Shown: positions 9,393-19,300 of the stretch, piece after piece
Layout: each line of letters opens with the position of its first letter
Position numbering within the stretch: position 1 is the stretch's first letter
NCBI GenBank assembly: GCA_030747695.1
Contig: JASLKG010000008.1
Coordinates: 55,747-119,746, forward strand
Length of the DNA stretch: 64,000 bases
Direction: 5' to 3'
Origin: Candidatus Poseidoniaceae archaeon
Lineage (GTDB): Archaea; Thermoplasmatota; Poseidoniia; Poseidoniales; Poseidoniaceae
The notes under the pieces: generated by a model
The model's input: only the letters and a program-made list of their open reading frames with translations
Database searches by the model: none
What the model was told of the DNA's origin: nothing
Translations under genes and position numbers: made by a program

Positions 9393-11111
9393 TTAGCGTT
9401 CGGTAATACTTACCCATGTGTTGACTGCTAAATCAAATGCTTCCCATCCATTACTGTAATAGATACCAAGTAAATCAAATACATCGTCGTAATGAGTTAA
9501 ATCACGATCAGCCATTCTTTGTATTGCCTCTGCCCTTCGTGTTAATTCATCATAAACTTCACGCTTATTTTCAAATCCCATTTGAGCTGCTATTTTGTTT
9601 TCCAGTAAATGTGACTGGAACATTCCACGGAAGTAATGCTTATCCTTTACTGGATCCCATTCAAACATTCCACGTGTCAGTACACCGTCACTATGCTTGT
9701 TATAGCCAATTACCTCATCTATTCCAGTAATCCTACGGGCAATACCTCCGCCAGGTGCTTCAACAACCTCTTGGAAAATTGCAAAATTCAGGTTATCAAA
9801 GAAACGTATTGGAACATTAATTGGATCGCCAGTAAATCTTTGAATCATTTTTACTATTGATGATGCGTGAAATGTTGCAATAACTGGGTGACCTGTCTGC
9901 ATGGCTTGGAAAGCAGTAGCTCCTTCCACACCTCGTATCTCACCTATGATAATATAACGAGGCCTAGATCGAAGTGCTGCTTTCAGTAAGTCGAACATCT
10001 CCACACGGCTTTCTTCATTTTTGGAATCCCTAGTGACTAATCTTTGCCAAATTTTGTGTCTAACTTTAACTTCAGGAGTATCTTCTGCAGTATATATTTT
10101 CACATTGTGATCTATGAAGGGCAGTATTGCATTCAAAGTAGTTGTCTTACCTGATGCGGTTTCGCCACTTACCAATACTGACATGCCATATTCCAAGCAA
10201 ATCCAAACATAGGCAGCAACTTGTGAAGACATCGTGCCCCATTTTATCAATTGAGTAATAGAAATTGTTTCTTCTGCGAATTTTCTAATTGTGAATGACG
10301 GCCCAAGCATTGATACGTCATCTGAGAATATTATATTGATACGGCTGCCATCTAATAATGCCCCGTCGATAATTGGTTTATTGTCAGAAACAGGTCGCCC
10401 TATTCTTTCTGACATTGCTCTAAGGTATCGAGCAAGTAAATCGCGCTCTCTGAATCTTATGTTTGATGTAACCATCCCAAACACTTTGTGATCCATATGT
10501 ATGTGTTTAAGACCGATAGAATGTATATCTTCAAGCATTTCATCTGATAAAAGGGGTTCCAATGGACCATTTTTGATTAAATCTCTTACGATGATATATC
10601 GTAACCTTTCTCGTTGCTCTGTAGTTACAACGATTCTTCTATCTTCTAACCCTAATGCTTCCCATACCTTGCCTTGCCGGCGTGTTGACCCTCTTGCTTC
10701 GGTATCCAAGATTGTATAACGATCAACCATCCCAGACAATATATTTTCAAATTCATCATCAGTTGTAAATGATGGCGCAGTAGGGGCTTCTTGTAGTAAT
10801 GTTTCAATTAACGTCCTGCGAATATTTTCTTCTTCATCTGTTAATTGGGGTTCCAAACCAAACCATAGCGTTTGACCAGACTCATTACCTTCTTCATCTA
10901 ATGGCCTATATATGTGGACAAAGATTGGCTCTTTTGTAATATAAATCAAATTCATTGGTTCTACAGAACGAGCGCCCCTATCTAATGGGCCATAATAAAT
11001 TGGTCTTGAACCGTGTTGTGCTTCAAAATCTTTCACCCATTCTGCGACATGAGGATGTGCAGCCATAACAGATGCTAGATCGCCACGTTGGAATTTAAGT
11101 TCTTCATCCAC
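9393..11111 (-). CDS. arlI: Archaellum motor ATPase ArlI (FlaI), GspE/VirB11 family
   Basis: A 572-residue hexameric ATPase that powers both assembly and rotation of the archaellum. Walker A is GETASGKT (316-323), the Walker B acid is Glu391 in RYIIIGEIRG, and the His box is TGHPVIATFHA (from 407). The N-terminal half carries the usual archaeal ArlI region, with RYIIVRDLIKNGPLEPLL (171-188) and a DNKPIIDGALLDGSRIN loop. The start is GTG at 11111, supported by GGTGAG six bases upstream; the previous gene ends 2 bases away. It sits between arlH and arlJ, the conserved order in euryarchaea. Confidence 0.95.
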   Translation of the reverse strand: MDEELKFQRGDLASVMAAHPHVAEWVKDFEAQHGSRPIYYGPLDRGARSVEPMNLIYITKEPIFVHIYRPLDEEGNESGQTLWFGLEPQLTDEEENIRRTLIETLLQEAPTAPSFTTDDEFENILSGMVDRYTILDTEARGSTRRQGKVWEALGLEDRRIVVTTEQRERLRYIIVRDLIKNGPLEPLLSDEMLEDIHSIGLKHIHMDHKVFGMVTSNIRFRERDLLARYLRAMSERIGRPVSDNKPIIDGALLDGSRINIIFSDDVSMLGPSFTIRKFAEETISITQLIKWGTMSSQVAAYVWICLEYGMSVLVSGETASGKTTTLNAILPFIDHNVKIYTAEDTPEVKVRHKIWQRLVTRDSKNEESRVEMFDLLKAALRSRPRYIIIGEIRGVEGATAFQAMQTGHPVIATFHASSIVKMIQRFTGDPINVPIRFFDNLNFAIFQEVVEAPGGGIARRITGIDEVIGYNKHSDGVLTRGMFEWDPVKDKHYFRGMFQSHLLENKIAAQMGFENKREVYDELTRRAEAIQRMADRDLTHYDDVFDLLGIYYSNGWEAFDLAVNTWVSITER

Positions 11112-11112
11112 C

Positions 11113-11829
11113 TTAACTCACCGCCGTGATGTCTACGATGAATCCCATGTAAGGTTCAACACGCCAACCTACACTTGCTTGTACTGGCCCAGCAGCTCTT
11201 AGAAATCTTGTAACTACTATCGTTCTTTTAATTTCGCCACCAACAAATCCTGCATTCAAATCTAAAAGTACTTCAGATGTTGAACGCATTTTATGCAATA
11301 GTGAAGTGTCCATTTCTTCAGAATCAATTGTAAGTAAAACTGAACGAGATTCGGAACAAACTCTTCTTAATCGTTGCATAAATTGGATCTTTTCTGTTTC
11401 TTCCATCTGATTAGAAATTAACGATGAGGCCGTATCAACGACTATTACGTCTGCCTTAGGCACTGCTTCTGATTCTAAAACTTCAAACAAACCAATATCA
11501 TCACGAGCTTCGGCTATAACTCCAAATCTTGAAAATACCAACAATCTTCCTTTCGAGATGTGTTCAGTAACTGGATATCCCACTGATTCCATTTGTTCAA
11601 TCCAGCCTCGAGTTGTTAATTCTGTCGTTGCGACTAGAACCTTTACTCCATTTTCGAGTAGGCCGTAGATTAAGCGTTGTGAGATCAATGATTTACCTGT
11701 ACCAACAGTGCCCTGTACCATCCATAGTGATCTATTTGGCAAACGAGCACCCATTGCATTAGACAAGCTATCTTGTTCTAGCGTAAATGGGAAACCATCC
11801 TCTACTGGTTTAGGTGGTTCTTCAGACAG
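11113..11829 (-). CDS. arlH: Archaellum regulatory ATP-binding protein ArlH (FlaH)
   Basis: A RecA/KaiC-fold protein that binds ATP and docks on ArlI inside the motor. Walker A GTVGTGKS and a Walker B-like strand ADVIVVDTAS are present. The first conventional start in frame is TTG at 11766, which would begin only about 15 residues before the first strand. The frame is open for a further 21 codons, giving SEEPPKPVEDGFPFTLEQDS before that, which looks like the normal N-terminal part; the only start there is CTG at 11829, overlapping the arlG stop. I therefore extend the gene to 11829 (238 residues, close to family length), with the exact start uncertain. Confidence 0.88.
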   Translation of the reverse strand: MSEEPPKPVEDGFPFTLEQDSLSNAMGARLPNRSLWMVQGTVGTGKSLISQRLIYGLLENGVKVLVATTELTTRGWIEQMESVGYPVTEHISKGRLLVFSRFGVIAEARDDIGLFEVLESEAVPKADVIVVDTASSLISNQMEETEKIQFMQRLRRVCSESRSVLLTIDSEEMDTSLLHKMRSTSEVLLDLNAGFVGGEIKRTIVVTRFLRAAGPVQASVGWRVEPYMGFIVDITAVS

Positions 11830-12313
11830 AAAGCCTCACCTCTTCAGAATCAACAGATGTCCCGCGGACACCTTCCGAAACTATTGATTGTGCAACAATA
11901 GTAATTGTAACAATATCTCCATCGGAATAACTCCAAGAAGCATCTGCTACTGTTACTTCTAGAACATAACCTGGCGCCCATTGTCCATTTGCTGGATACA
12001 AAGTGTTACCTGTACCCGAACCTACTGCAATACCATCTACAAATATAGAAAATTCAGTCTTATCAAGCAAGCGTGAACCTGTATTCTGGAAATACAATGT
12101 GATTTCCTGATTTGCACCGCTTGTGTCCAACAAAATGCTACTTCTATCGCCGCTTACTGATACGTCGGTTTCAGAATCTGCAACTCTACTTGAAGTAGAT
12201 GTACCTGTGGCTTCCGCCACATCGCCCCATGATTCGATCAATACTACTGAAGCAGCACCACTAATCAATAGTGATGTTACTAGTAAGATCATAGTAGATG
12301 CACCTTCTGCCAC
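11822..12313 (-). CDS. arlG: Archaellum stator protein ArlG (FlaG)-like, pilin-type N-terminus
   Basis: A 163-residue protein with one N-terminal hydrophobic helix (about 7-27, STMILLVTSLLISGAASVV) and a beta-rich outer domain, the build of ArlG, which with ArlF forms the stator linking the motor to the S-layer. The start is GTG at 12313, five bases after a GAGGTG site that overlaps the arlF stop codon. Its stop overlaps the proposed arlH start. The assignment of ArlG rather than ArlF rests on gene order and the ASTMIL-type N-terminus; the two are related. Confidence 0.75.
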   Translation of the reverse strand: MAEGASTMILLVTSLLISGAASVVLIESWGDVAEATGTSTSSRVADSETDVSVSGDRSSILLDTSGANQEITLYFQNTGSRLLDKTEFSIFVDGIAVGSGTGNTLYPANGQWAPGYVLEVTVADASWSYSDGDIVTITIVAQSIVSEGVRGTSVDSEEVRLSV

Positions 12314-12322
12314 TTATTCACC

Positions 12323-12967
12323 TCATGCAACAATACTTGCTTTGTTTATACCATCAATACCTATTGCGATACGAGAAACTGTCGCTTGTGCACCGCTATA
12401 ATAGTAAAATTCCTTGGTTTCTCCAGAGAAAATTAAGTCTGGAGAATATCCATGATAACCATCAGACAAATTGCGTGGATTTGTTCCATCAGTAAATAAC
12501 CAAGATACATCTGTACTGATATCTTCACTTCCATCATTAGTGATATTTACATATACTAAGTTTCCAAGATTTGCTGTTATATTTAATCCATTTCCAGTGT
12601 TTGGTCCAGTGATCTCCAAATAATATGTGGAGGAGTAGAGATACGATGAACCGTGGTTTAGAACATTTAGTCCTGTAACCACGCCACCTGTTGATATCAC
12701 TAGATCCGCGAGGAAAGTACCTGCACTACCATTAACAGAAACTTGGCCACTTGAATAGCCAGTTCCTCCTGAATTAATAGTCCATGATACTACAGCTCCC
12801 TCTACATTGTTTGCATTTTCGATAGTAAATTGGGGAAGTGGTTCACTGGCCGACGCAATCTGGGTGAGGGAATCCTCAACCTGTGATTCTAATGTCGCCA
12901 TTGCCAAAGCAAAAACGACAAGCAATGAGGTTCCAACCACCATTGCTCCGACGGCCACTTGACCCAT
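12323..12967 (-). CDS. arlF: Archaellum stator protein ArlF (FlaF)-like with an inserted beta domain
   Basis: A 214-residue protein beginning MGQVAVGAMVVGTSLLVVFAL, a pilin-like membrane helix as in ArlF. The C-terminal part (about 125-214) resembles the beta-sandwich that binds S-layer protein in known ArlF. Between them, about residues 60-130, there is an extra Gly-rich stretch containing SGGTGYSSGQVSV and GGVVTGLNVLNHGSSY, which looks like the short repeats found in adhesins and phage tail proteins. Known ArlF proteins are usually near 120-150 residues. The ATG follows the previous stop directly (TGAATG) with GAGGTG 8 bases upstream. Confidence 0.75.
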   Translation of the reverse strand: MGQVAVGAMVVGTSLLVVFALAMATLESQVEDSLTQIASASEPLPQFTIENANNVEGAVVSWTINSGGTGYSSGQVSVNGSAGTFLADLVISTGGVVTGLNVLNHGSSYLYSSTYYLEITGPNTGNGLNITANLGNLVYVNITNDGSEDISTDVSWLFTDGTNPRNLSDGYHGYSPDLIFSGETKEFYYYSGAQATVSRIAIGIDGINKASIVA

Positions 12968-13780
12968 TCAATCCCCACCTCTTAGTGCTCTTGCACGTCT
13001 CCAAGTAGAAACTAATGCTGAAAAAGTCAGCAATTCTCGATGTGGTAAATGATCTTCCAATGCACTTTCAGCTTCTCCAGGAGACGCCATCTGTACAATA
13101 GCAAGTACATCTTTGCCCTCATCAGCACTCAACATACCCGAACTCATAGCTTTCTGAGTAAATGATACTGCGGCCATGCCAGATAAATTATCCAGCAATA
13201 ATGCAGCAACAGTTGGTGCACCAACAGAACCGTCTAAACCTTCACCTAGATGTGCAGGAGCGACTAAAAACGGATTCGCTGCAAGTGCTTGCGCTTCATA
13301 CAACTCAAGCAACGGCGCAGCATCGTCTGTCATCATTCTGTCTGCTGATTTTGTTGAGAGAACTTCACCAGATGCAGTAACAATCGTATCACCTTCATTA
13401 GGTTCTACACTTTCCTCGACCGCTTCTTCTGAAGTGGTTTTGGAACCGCCTACATCTAACTTGACTTCAACTGATCTCAATACATCTTCGACCATGTCTA
13501 ATCTGTTAGAAATTAGACGTTCAATTCCTGATGTATCGAGGTTAGCTGTAACTTGTGATGTTGTGTGCGTTGGTGTTGCCTGTGGCATTGAGCTCATGCT
13601 ACTTAGCAAAGCTCTCGTAGGCCCTGGAGAAATTGTCCATGCATCTTCTTCGGAAAGCGTGCCTTGTTCTGGCATAGCAACCTGTTCGATTGCTATATTT
13701 GCCATCATCTTCAAGCGTTCTTCTGAGAGATCGGTTTCTATCTCCTTGGACCTATCATTATTACCAAATGGCCATGCCAT
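12968..13780 (-). CDS. ArlCDE-like archaellum cytosolic-ring protein
   Basis: A soluble 270-residue protein placed where arlC/D/E lie in other euryarchaea. The N-terminal half is polar and low in complexity (many Ser, Thr and Glu, with one helix near 90-115). The C-terminal about 100 residues (from VAPAHLGEGL to ALRGGD) are helical and resemble the ArlD/E domain that forms the cytosolic ring and links to chemotaxis proteins; I judge this resemblance as modest. I chose the ATG at 13780 (MAWPFGNN) over one seven codons upstream because a strong GGAGG site lies 8 bases before it. Confidence 0.65.
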   Translation of the reverse strand: MAWPFGNNDRSKEIETDLSEERLKMMANIAIEQVAMPEQGTLSEEDAWTISPGPTRALLSSMSSMPQATPTHTTSQVTANLDTSGIERLISNRLDMVEDVLRSVEVKLDVGGSKTTSEEAVEESVEPNEGDTIVTASGEVLSTKSADRMMTDDAAPLLELYEAQALAANPFLVAPAHLGEGLDGSVGAPTVAALLLDNLSGMAAVSFTQKAMSSGMLSADEGKDVLAIVQMASPGEAESALEDHLPHRELLTFSALVSTWRRARALRGGD

Positions 13781-13788
13781 TTTATTAT

Positions 13789-13793
13789 CCTCC
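13789..13793 (-). promoter_or_regulatory. GGAGG ribosome binding site deciding the ArlCDE-like start
   Basis: Minus-strand GGAGG is followed by 8 bases and the ATG at 13780. The upstream ATG at 13801 would put this site inside the coding sequence, so the downstream ATG is preferred. Confidence 0.75.
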
Positions 13794-13856
13794 TTGAACA
13801 TAGCTAATCAATTGCCTCAATCTATTGAAAGAGAACAATTGTAAAGCTATATCCAA

Positions 13857-14489
13857 TCAGATTAATGCAGTACCAGGGCTTGTTGATGTAATCTGTAGTG
13901 TTTCAAAAGTTGAACCGCCACCTTCTACGTGAATCCACATAGTAAGTTGGTCATTTACAGTTAAATCATCAAATCCACAATCAAATCCAGCCGCATCAGG
14001 TCCAGGATCAAGATTCATATCAATAACATATGCCACTCCAGGATCAACTGTTGCCTGGCTATTCCCGGGCTGTTGTAAATCCGAATCTGGATCTATGGCA
14101 AGATATGTGTCACCTACAGCAGCGTTATCAGTTAAGTCATTGTCACCGAAAACACCTGCTAAAAAGTTGTAACCTCCAGAAGCTTGATTTGAACAAGAAA
14201 CTTGCCATGCAATATTTTCAGTTGCTAGAACTCCACTACCAGGAGCAGACTCGAAAGTCATCCTTACTGTAGTAACAGAACTAATCAATACTGAATTGAT
14301 GGTGATCTTTCCTCCAAGTTCTCGCTCGGTATCTTGACCTGTTTGTTGTGCATTTTGTTGGAGCTTTTCACCAGTCTGGATGATTACAGCAGAAGCAACT
14401 GCTGCTACCAAAATCAGAGCGATAAAAACAATCATTGCGCCGATTCCTATAGAACCGATTTCATTGTTAACTTTATTATTTCTCATCAT
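13857..14489 (-). CDS. arlB: Archaellin (filament subunit) 2
   Basis: A 210-residue filament protein. The N-terminal hydrophobic helix (GSIGIGAMIVFIALILVAAV and onward) is the archaellin/class III pilin core, with a short polar leader MMRNNKVNNEI before the Gly. The usual Lys or Arg just before that Gly is absent (sequence NEIG). The rest is a beta-rich surface domain ending STFETLQITSTSPGTALI. I chose the ATG at 14489 because GAGGTG (14496-14501) lies 6 bases upstream and overlaps the previous stop; a GTG start at 14498 is less likely. The 39 residues after the Gly are identical to archaellin 1. Confidence 0.9.
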   Translation of the reverse strand: MMRNNKVNNEIGSIGIGAMIVFIALILVAAVASAVIIQTGEKLQQNAQQTGQDTERELGGKITINSVLISSVTTVRMTFESAPGSGVLATENIAWQVSCSNQASGGYNFLAGVFGDNDLTDNAAVGDTYLAIDPDSDLQQPGNSQATVDPGVAYVIDMNLDPGPDAAGFDCGFDDLTVNDQLTMWIHVEGGGSTFETLQITSTSPGTALI

Positions 14490-14499
14490 CAAAATCACC

Positions 14500-15282
14500 T
14501 CAAACGATGGATTGCCCCTCAGTTACACTTGTGTAAGAAAGCAACTCGTAAGTTGATCCGCCGCCTTCTACAAGAATTGTAAGTGTGTGCTGCTCATTTA
14601 GAACAGGGTCGCACTCTCCATTAACTGCATTTCCTGCAAAGTTCAAATCATTTGCATCAGCAGAAGTCTTCAGATCAATCATGTAAACCTGTCCAGGCAT
14701 CAAAATATCGTCATCAGACTGACCGCCAACTCCAAGTCCGGCTGTAACACCATTATTGTCGATATTTTTGATTGTGCCATCAACATTACGTGTATCTAGA
14801 TGCATTCTAGTAGTGTCTACAGTTCCATCCCCATCAGTGGTAGGAGCTCCTGCTGCTCCACCGCCACCTTGGGCAAAGCCACCAGTTATGTCACCGTCAA
14901 ACGCACCGTAAACAGTATCTAAACCTGTTCGAGCATTATCTTCACATGCAATTGTCCAAACGACTTGTTCTTCAAGCATCGGTTCGCTTCCCGCAGCAAG
15001 TTCATACACCAAAGTAATGCATGGATCGCCGTTTGCACCATCATTGTCACAATCTGTTTGTTCTCCAACCCACATCGTAATGATGTTGATCTTACCTCCA
15101 ATTTCTTCTTGTGTATCAGATCCTGTTTGCTGTGCGTTTTGCTGCAGCTTTTCACCCGTCTGGATGATTACCGCACTTGCAACCGCAGCAACAAGAATTA
15201 GCGCAATGAATACAATCATTGCACCAATACCGATTGATCCACAATCGTTACTTATTTCGTTCATATTTCTTCTATTTTTCAT
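14500..15282 (-). CDS. arlB: Archaellin (filament subunit) 1
   Basis: A 260-residue filament protein, first of the two tandem archaellins and probably the first gene after the promoter region at 15283-15363. After the leader MKNRRNMNEISNDC comes the same hydrophobic core as in archaellin 2, identical over 39 residues, while the outer domain differs and is longer. The outer part has an acidic, calcium-site-like stretch TDCDNDGANGDPC. The residue before the expected cleavage Gly is Cys rather than a basic residue. The C-terminal STYELLSYTSVTEGQSIV parallels that of archaellin 2. Confidence 0.92.
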   Translation of the reverse strand: MKNRRNMNEISNDCGSIGIGAMIVFIALILVAAVASAVIIQTGEKLQQNAQQTGSDTQEEIGGKINIITMWVGEQTDCDNDGANGDPCITLVYELAAGSEPMLEEQVVWTIACEDNARTGLDTVYGAFDGDITGGFAQGGGGAAGAPTTDGDGTVDTTRMHLDTRNVDGTIKNIDNNGVTAGLGVGGQSDDDILMPGQVYMIDLKTSADANDLNFAGNAVNGECDPVLNEQHTLTILVEGGGSTYELLSYTSVTEGQSIV

Positions 15283-15290
15283 TCGTTTTT

Positions 15291-15296
15291 CACCTC
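15291..15296 (-). promoter_or_regulatory. GAGGTG ribosome binding site of archaellin 1
   Basis: GAGGTG on the minus strand lies 8 bases before the ATG at 15282. The 81-base gap here is the longest inside the cluster and probably holds a promoter for the archaellins, but I see no convincing TATA box in it. Confidence 0.6.
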
Positions 15297-15363
15297 ATTT
15301 TTTTTCGTATCTCTACAATCCTCCCCCGGTCGGCAAAAACCGAATGTAGGGTGGAATCTGATA

Positions 15364-16353
15364 TCAGACGACAGTTTCACCTCCGCCGCCCATGTCTATT
15401 GATAGTGGCATTCTTACTACACCTACTTCATCTGGATCTAATCTCTCGATAAGTGGAATTGATTGGCTCAAATAGCCAGGTGGCATCCATGGTTTAACCA
15501 TAACATCACGTAATGTCTCCATACTACGATTTTGCATTCTAATTAGAACATCTACCTGCCCCGAAATAACTTCGTATGCTGTTTGAATCGATAATTTCCT
15601 AGACAAAGGAATTTCTTCAAGTCCAAACCTTAGGCCCGGTTTGACTTCAAAGCGAATATTTACTACATCCCCTGGCCTCATTATGGGCAAATCAACACTT
15701 TCTGGTACACATTGCCATCCGCTTGGCACAGGTGGTGACAAACGCATTTCAGGTAATGGGCGTGCCCCATCATTGCATAATCTTAGCAGCATTATTCCCG
15801 TATCGCCTCCAGCAGGCCACCTTGTATCTATGCCCATCCAAAAATTGCGGAACAAAAACGGATTCAATGCTGATGCTGAGTCTACTATTAAATCGCCAAT
15901 AAGATGTTCTACTTCTACTGCAGCATATCCTACTTCGCCAGCCTCTGCAGCATTGGTTGCATTTCTCAATCTTCTCAAAATAATTTCTAGTTCTGCTTCA
16001 GCGATTGTTTTCTCTTTGAGCAATCTGTTTAGCATAGCAATATTCTTTCTTAATTCTAAAACATTAGATTCAAGATTTTTCAATGTTTTTTCGGCCTTTT
16101 TAACCGATTTTCTTGCACGGAATAACTTGTGTAACTCGAGTGAAGTTCGTGCATCTACCATATCGTACTCTGTATTTGCAAGTGAAGAGTCGCCAGTAGA
16201 AACTCCATACACGATATGTTCGAGTTCCCTACTAGCACGCATTAATTGATCGGCCCCTATTTGTGAGTCACGTATCGCTTGACGCGCTATTTCAAGTTCT
16301 GCTACACCCATCATAGTGACTTCAGCATCTCCTTGATTTTCTTCTTCACTCAC
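15364..16353 (-). CDS. Coiled-coil protein with C-terminal Ig-like region, upstream of the archaellins
   Basis: A 329-residue soluble protein without signal peptide or membrane segment. Residues about 20-165 are highly helical with heptad-like runs (for example KSVKKAEKTLKNLESNVLEL), suggesting a coiled coil. From about 185 the chain is beta-rich, with the repeated pattern of proline-rich strands (LRLCNDGARPLPEMRLSPP, VPSGWQCVP, RPGDVVNIRFEV) seen in NEW3/CARDB-type Ig-like domains. It ends in GGGGETVV. I recognise no named family. GTG at 16353 is preferred (GAGGGG site about 7 bases upstream); GTG at 16362 is also possible. It overlaps the end of the 1643-residue gene by 8 bases, so the two are translationally coupled. 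Confidence 0.7.
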   Translation of the reverse strand: MSEEENQGDAEVTMMGVAELEIARQAIRDSQIGADQLMRASRELEHIVYGVSTGDSSLANTEYDMVDARTSLELHKLFRARKSVKKAEKTLKNLESNVLELRKNIAMLNRLLKEKTIAEAELEIILRRLRNATNAAEAGEVGYAAVEVEHLIGDLIVDSASALNPFLFRNFWMGIDTRWPAGGDTGIMLLRLCNDGARPLPEMRLSPPVPSGWQCVPESVDLPIMRPGDVVNIRFEVKPGLRFGLEEIPLSRKLSIQTAYEVISGQVDVLIRMQNRSMETLRDVMVKPWMPPGYLSQSIPLIERLDPDEVGVVRMPLSIDMGGGGETVV

Positions 16354-19300
16354 TATCGTCACCCCCCTCTACTTCAATTTCTTTAGAAACATCTATGTCC
16401 TCGTTATCGATTAATTCATCAGTAATTTCATCTAATTCAATATTTGAATTACCTTCAGCCTCATGGGCTTCATCTTCAACATTAGATTCTCCGATTATTG
16501 ATGAAATATCAAGCCCATCACTTGCCAATTCAGTTAGTAATCTGGCTGGATCTCCGAGATCCCTTTCAATCCGACTCGCTTGTACTTCCACATCGGTCAA
16601 GCGGCCATACAAATTGCCATACATTTTGTTAGCTCTTGAAATAAGTAAGATTACGCCACCTATTGCCACAACAACGAATCCAATCAAAGAAAGAATATTT
16701 TCTTGATCTGGTTTCATTTGTGGAGGCAATCCCAATACGAATAATAGCATTCCAAGTATTGGCATTGAAAGCATTACTGAAAGTTGTTTTTGGGTATCTG
16801 ATATCTCATTTGAATGGTCTTGATATAGAGTGCTTATTCCTTTACGTGCTCTCTGATAATCTTCATGGATTAATTGGAATTCTTCGCTCGAAGTCCAACT
16901 CATTACCCATACTCCTACTATGGATGCAATCAATACAAGTGGACCCCACCAGGAAGTATCTACCAAATGGAATGCGAAGCCTAAGCCCAATGCGCCAGCA
17001 TAAGTAGAAGCAATTCGGAACATTCTACCCTGCTCAGACAACCGGTTCAGTGCAAATGCCAAGCCAACTAAAAGTAGTGTACCAATCAATGAAAGTGTTA
17101 TTCCCATTGACCAAGAGTCCACCTGTCCATCTAATTCTGCTGCCTGATTTTCTATGATTTCTCCATTCCAAGAAGTTGCTTGTAAGACTACTTCGCATGA
17201 AACGTCGGAGGATTGTTCCCACCAATCTAAATTGTCAGTTCTCACTTTCCAAGATATTGGTACAGATTTTGAAGATGCCAATATCGGGTAAAAGAAAGTT
17301 GGCTCTTCTACCGTAACGCCATCACAAATTAGTGAAGATTGGACATTTACTGCCATAGAAGTTCCAGTATTGGATAATGTCGCCTCAATTGTTGTAACTA
17401 CTCCTTCAGTAAGTTCACCTTCACCGAACCTTAAATTTGTAATTACAGGTTCTGCATATGTATCAAAATAGAAGGAAAATGTTGCTTCTGTATATTCAGA
17501 AAAGCCGTTATGATCATCAGGATGATATAACCTGAATGTCAAATCATAACCATCATTACGTAAAATATTAGGTCTATCAGGTGGGTTAATTGAGATGTTT
17601 AATGGATCCTCAGTATGCCAACCATCTCTTGCGGGCAAAGTGATCGTAGAATGGCTACCTGCTGATCCCACATCGCAATCATTATGCAGATTTAGTAACT
17701 CGGTATTTTCACCAAGATTTATTCCAAATGTCCATGGTAAATCTATTTCATTCAATGAGAGCTCTGATAGATTTGTTCTCCTCTCAGCTCCACAAAGTTC
17801 GATAAGATATGACACCATAGTATCTGAACCTTCAGGGATATGTGACCAGAGTATTTCTGCACTTATGTTGCCATCATCTTCCGAAGGTTGCAAAAGATAA
17901 TCCTGATATGAAAACAGTCTTGACATTTTCAATGAAGTTTCAATTGTATGTGTCCCTGTCACCTCCGAATCAGTGGGGTCCAATGTTACCCTTAGTAGTG
18001 CTTCAAGCATTAATTCAGGTTCAAACTCCTTACCCAAAACAGTAAATGTCAACTGTACCTCTTCACCTACTGGTAATTCCAATACACTTGGGGCGCCTGG
18101 TTCAAGTTCCCATGCATTACTAGTAATCTCAAGTCCTGGTTTAAGTATCTCATAATTTAGATTAACATTTACATCCTTGTTGCCTATATTCTTGACTGTT
18201 ACGTCCCAGTCTTGAGACCACTGCCTATGATAATTCATTTCTGCAGGCCAATCAATAATTTCAATCAAGAATATCGGTGCAACCTCAAGCTCAACTGTCC
18301 TAGTGCCTAATATTGAATCATCCGTTGTGTCATACAGTGTAATGGTTAAATTGTGAATGTCTCCATTACCCATATCTTCAGCGCTGCCTAAAGATGGAAC
18401 TTGAATTGTCAAATCATTAACAATACTACCATCAACTGGTAAGTCAATTTGATTATACTCCCAATCATGTGACCAATCACCTTCAATTGTCGCTGTAACA
18501 TTCAAGCTTTCTTGCAAATTTCCAGTATTGATCAAGGTCACAGGTAATGTTAGGTTTTCACCAGGAGTTACTTCTGTATTTGCTGACACATTAATTGCAA
18601 GATCATGGTCCGCACTTATATTTGCAACAATTGAGGCTGAAAGATTCATTCCACTTTCAGCCTCTACCCATAATGTGGCCATGTGTAATTCATCAGCACT
18701 AGCATCGGCGTTTGGATTTAGTCTGATTTTTATTGATTCGGAATAACCAGGCCCAACTACAATTTCCAGAGGAGATTCAATACTAAATGATACATCATTT
18801 TCTAAAGTCGTATCTAACCAAATGGAAAACGTAGTTCCTACATTCCCTGTATTGTTCACATATACCCTTGTCAATGGGCTTTCATATGGTGATAATGAAA
18901 CAGAATGATTTGTAGGGTATAATTCAAAGTTTACTGATTCTTGTACGCGTATTAACAGTGTGTTGAGAGACAATATCTCTCCTGTGTCCCTATCTTCTAC
19001 TCTAATCATTAATTCTTGGAAAGTATCTGCTGGGGCTTGTGGATCTGTTATTATTGTCAAATTGACATTTGAAATATGTGAGTCTCCAGTAACAGGATGA
19101 TCACTCATTGAAGGTGACAAATTTGTAACTAAACTTGGATTACTAGAATCATCGGTAGCGAGGGTAGCAACCCATTGATCCGGTAATCCGTCCATTATTA
19201 CTAATCGATAAGAAGATAGGTCATTTCCAGTATTTGCTAACTTGAGATTAAAGCTGGTTTGATTTCCAACATCAGCGTCAAGAGGTCCCGTAGTTAATAT

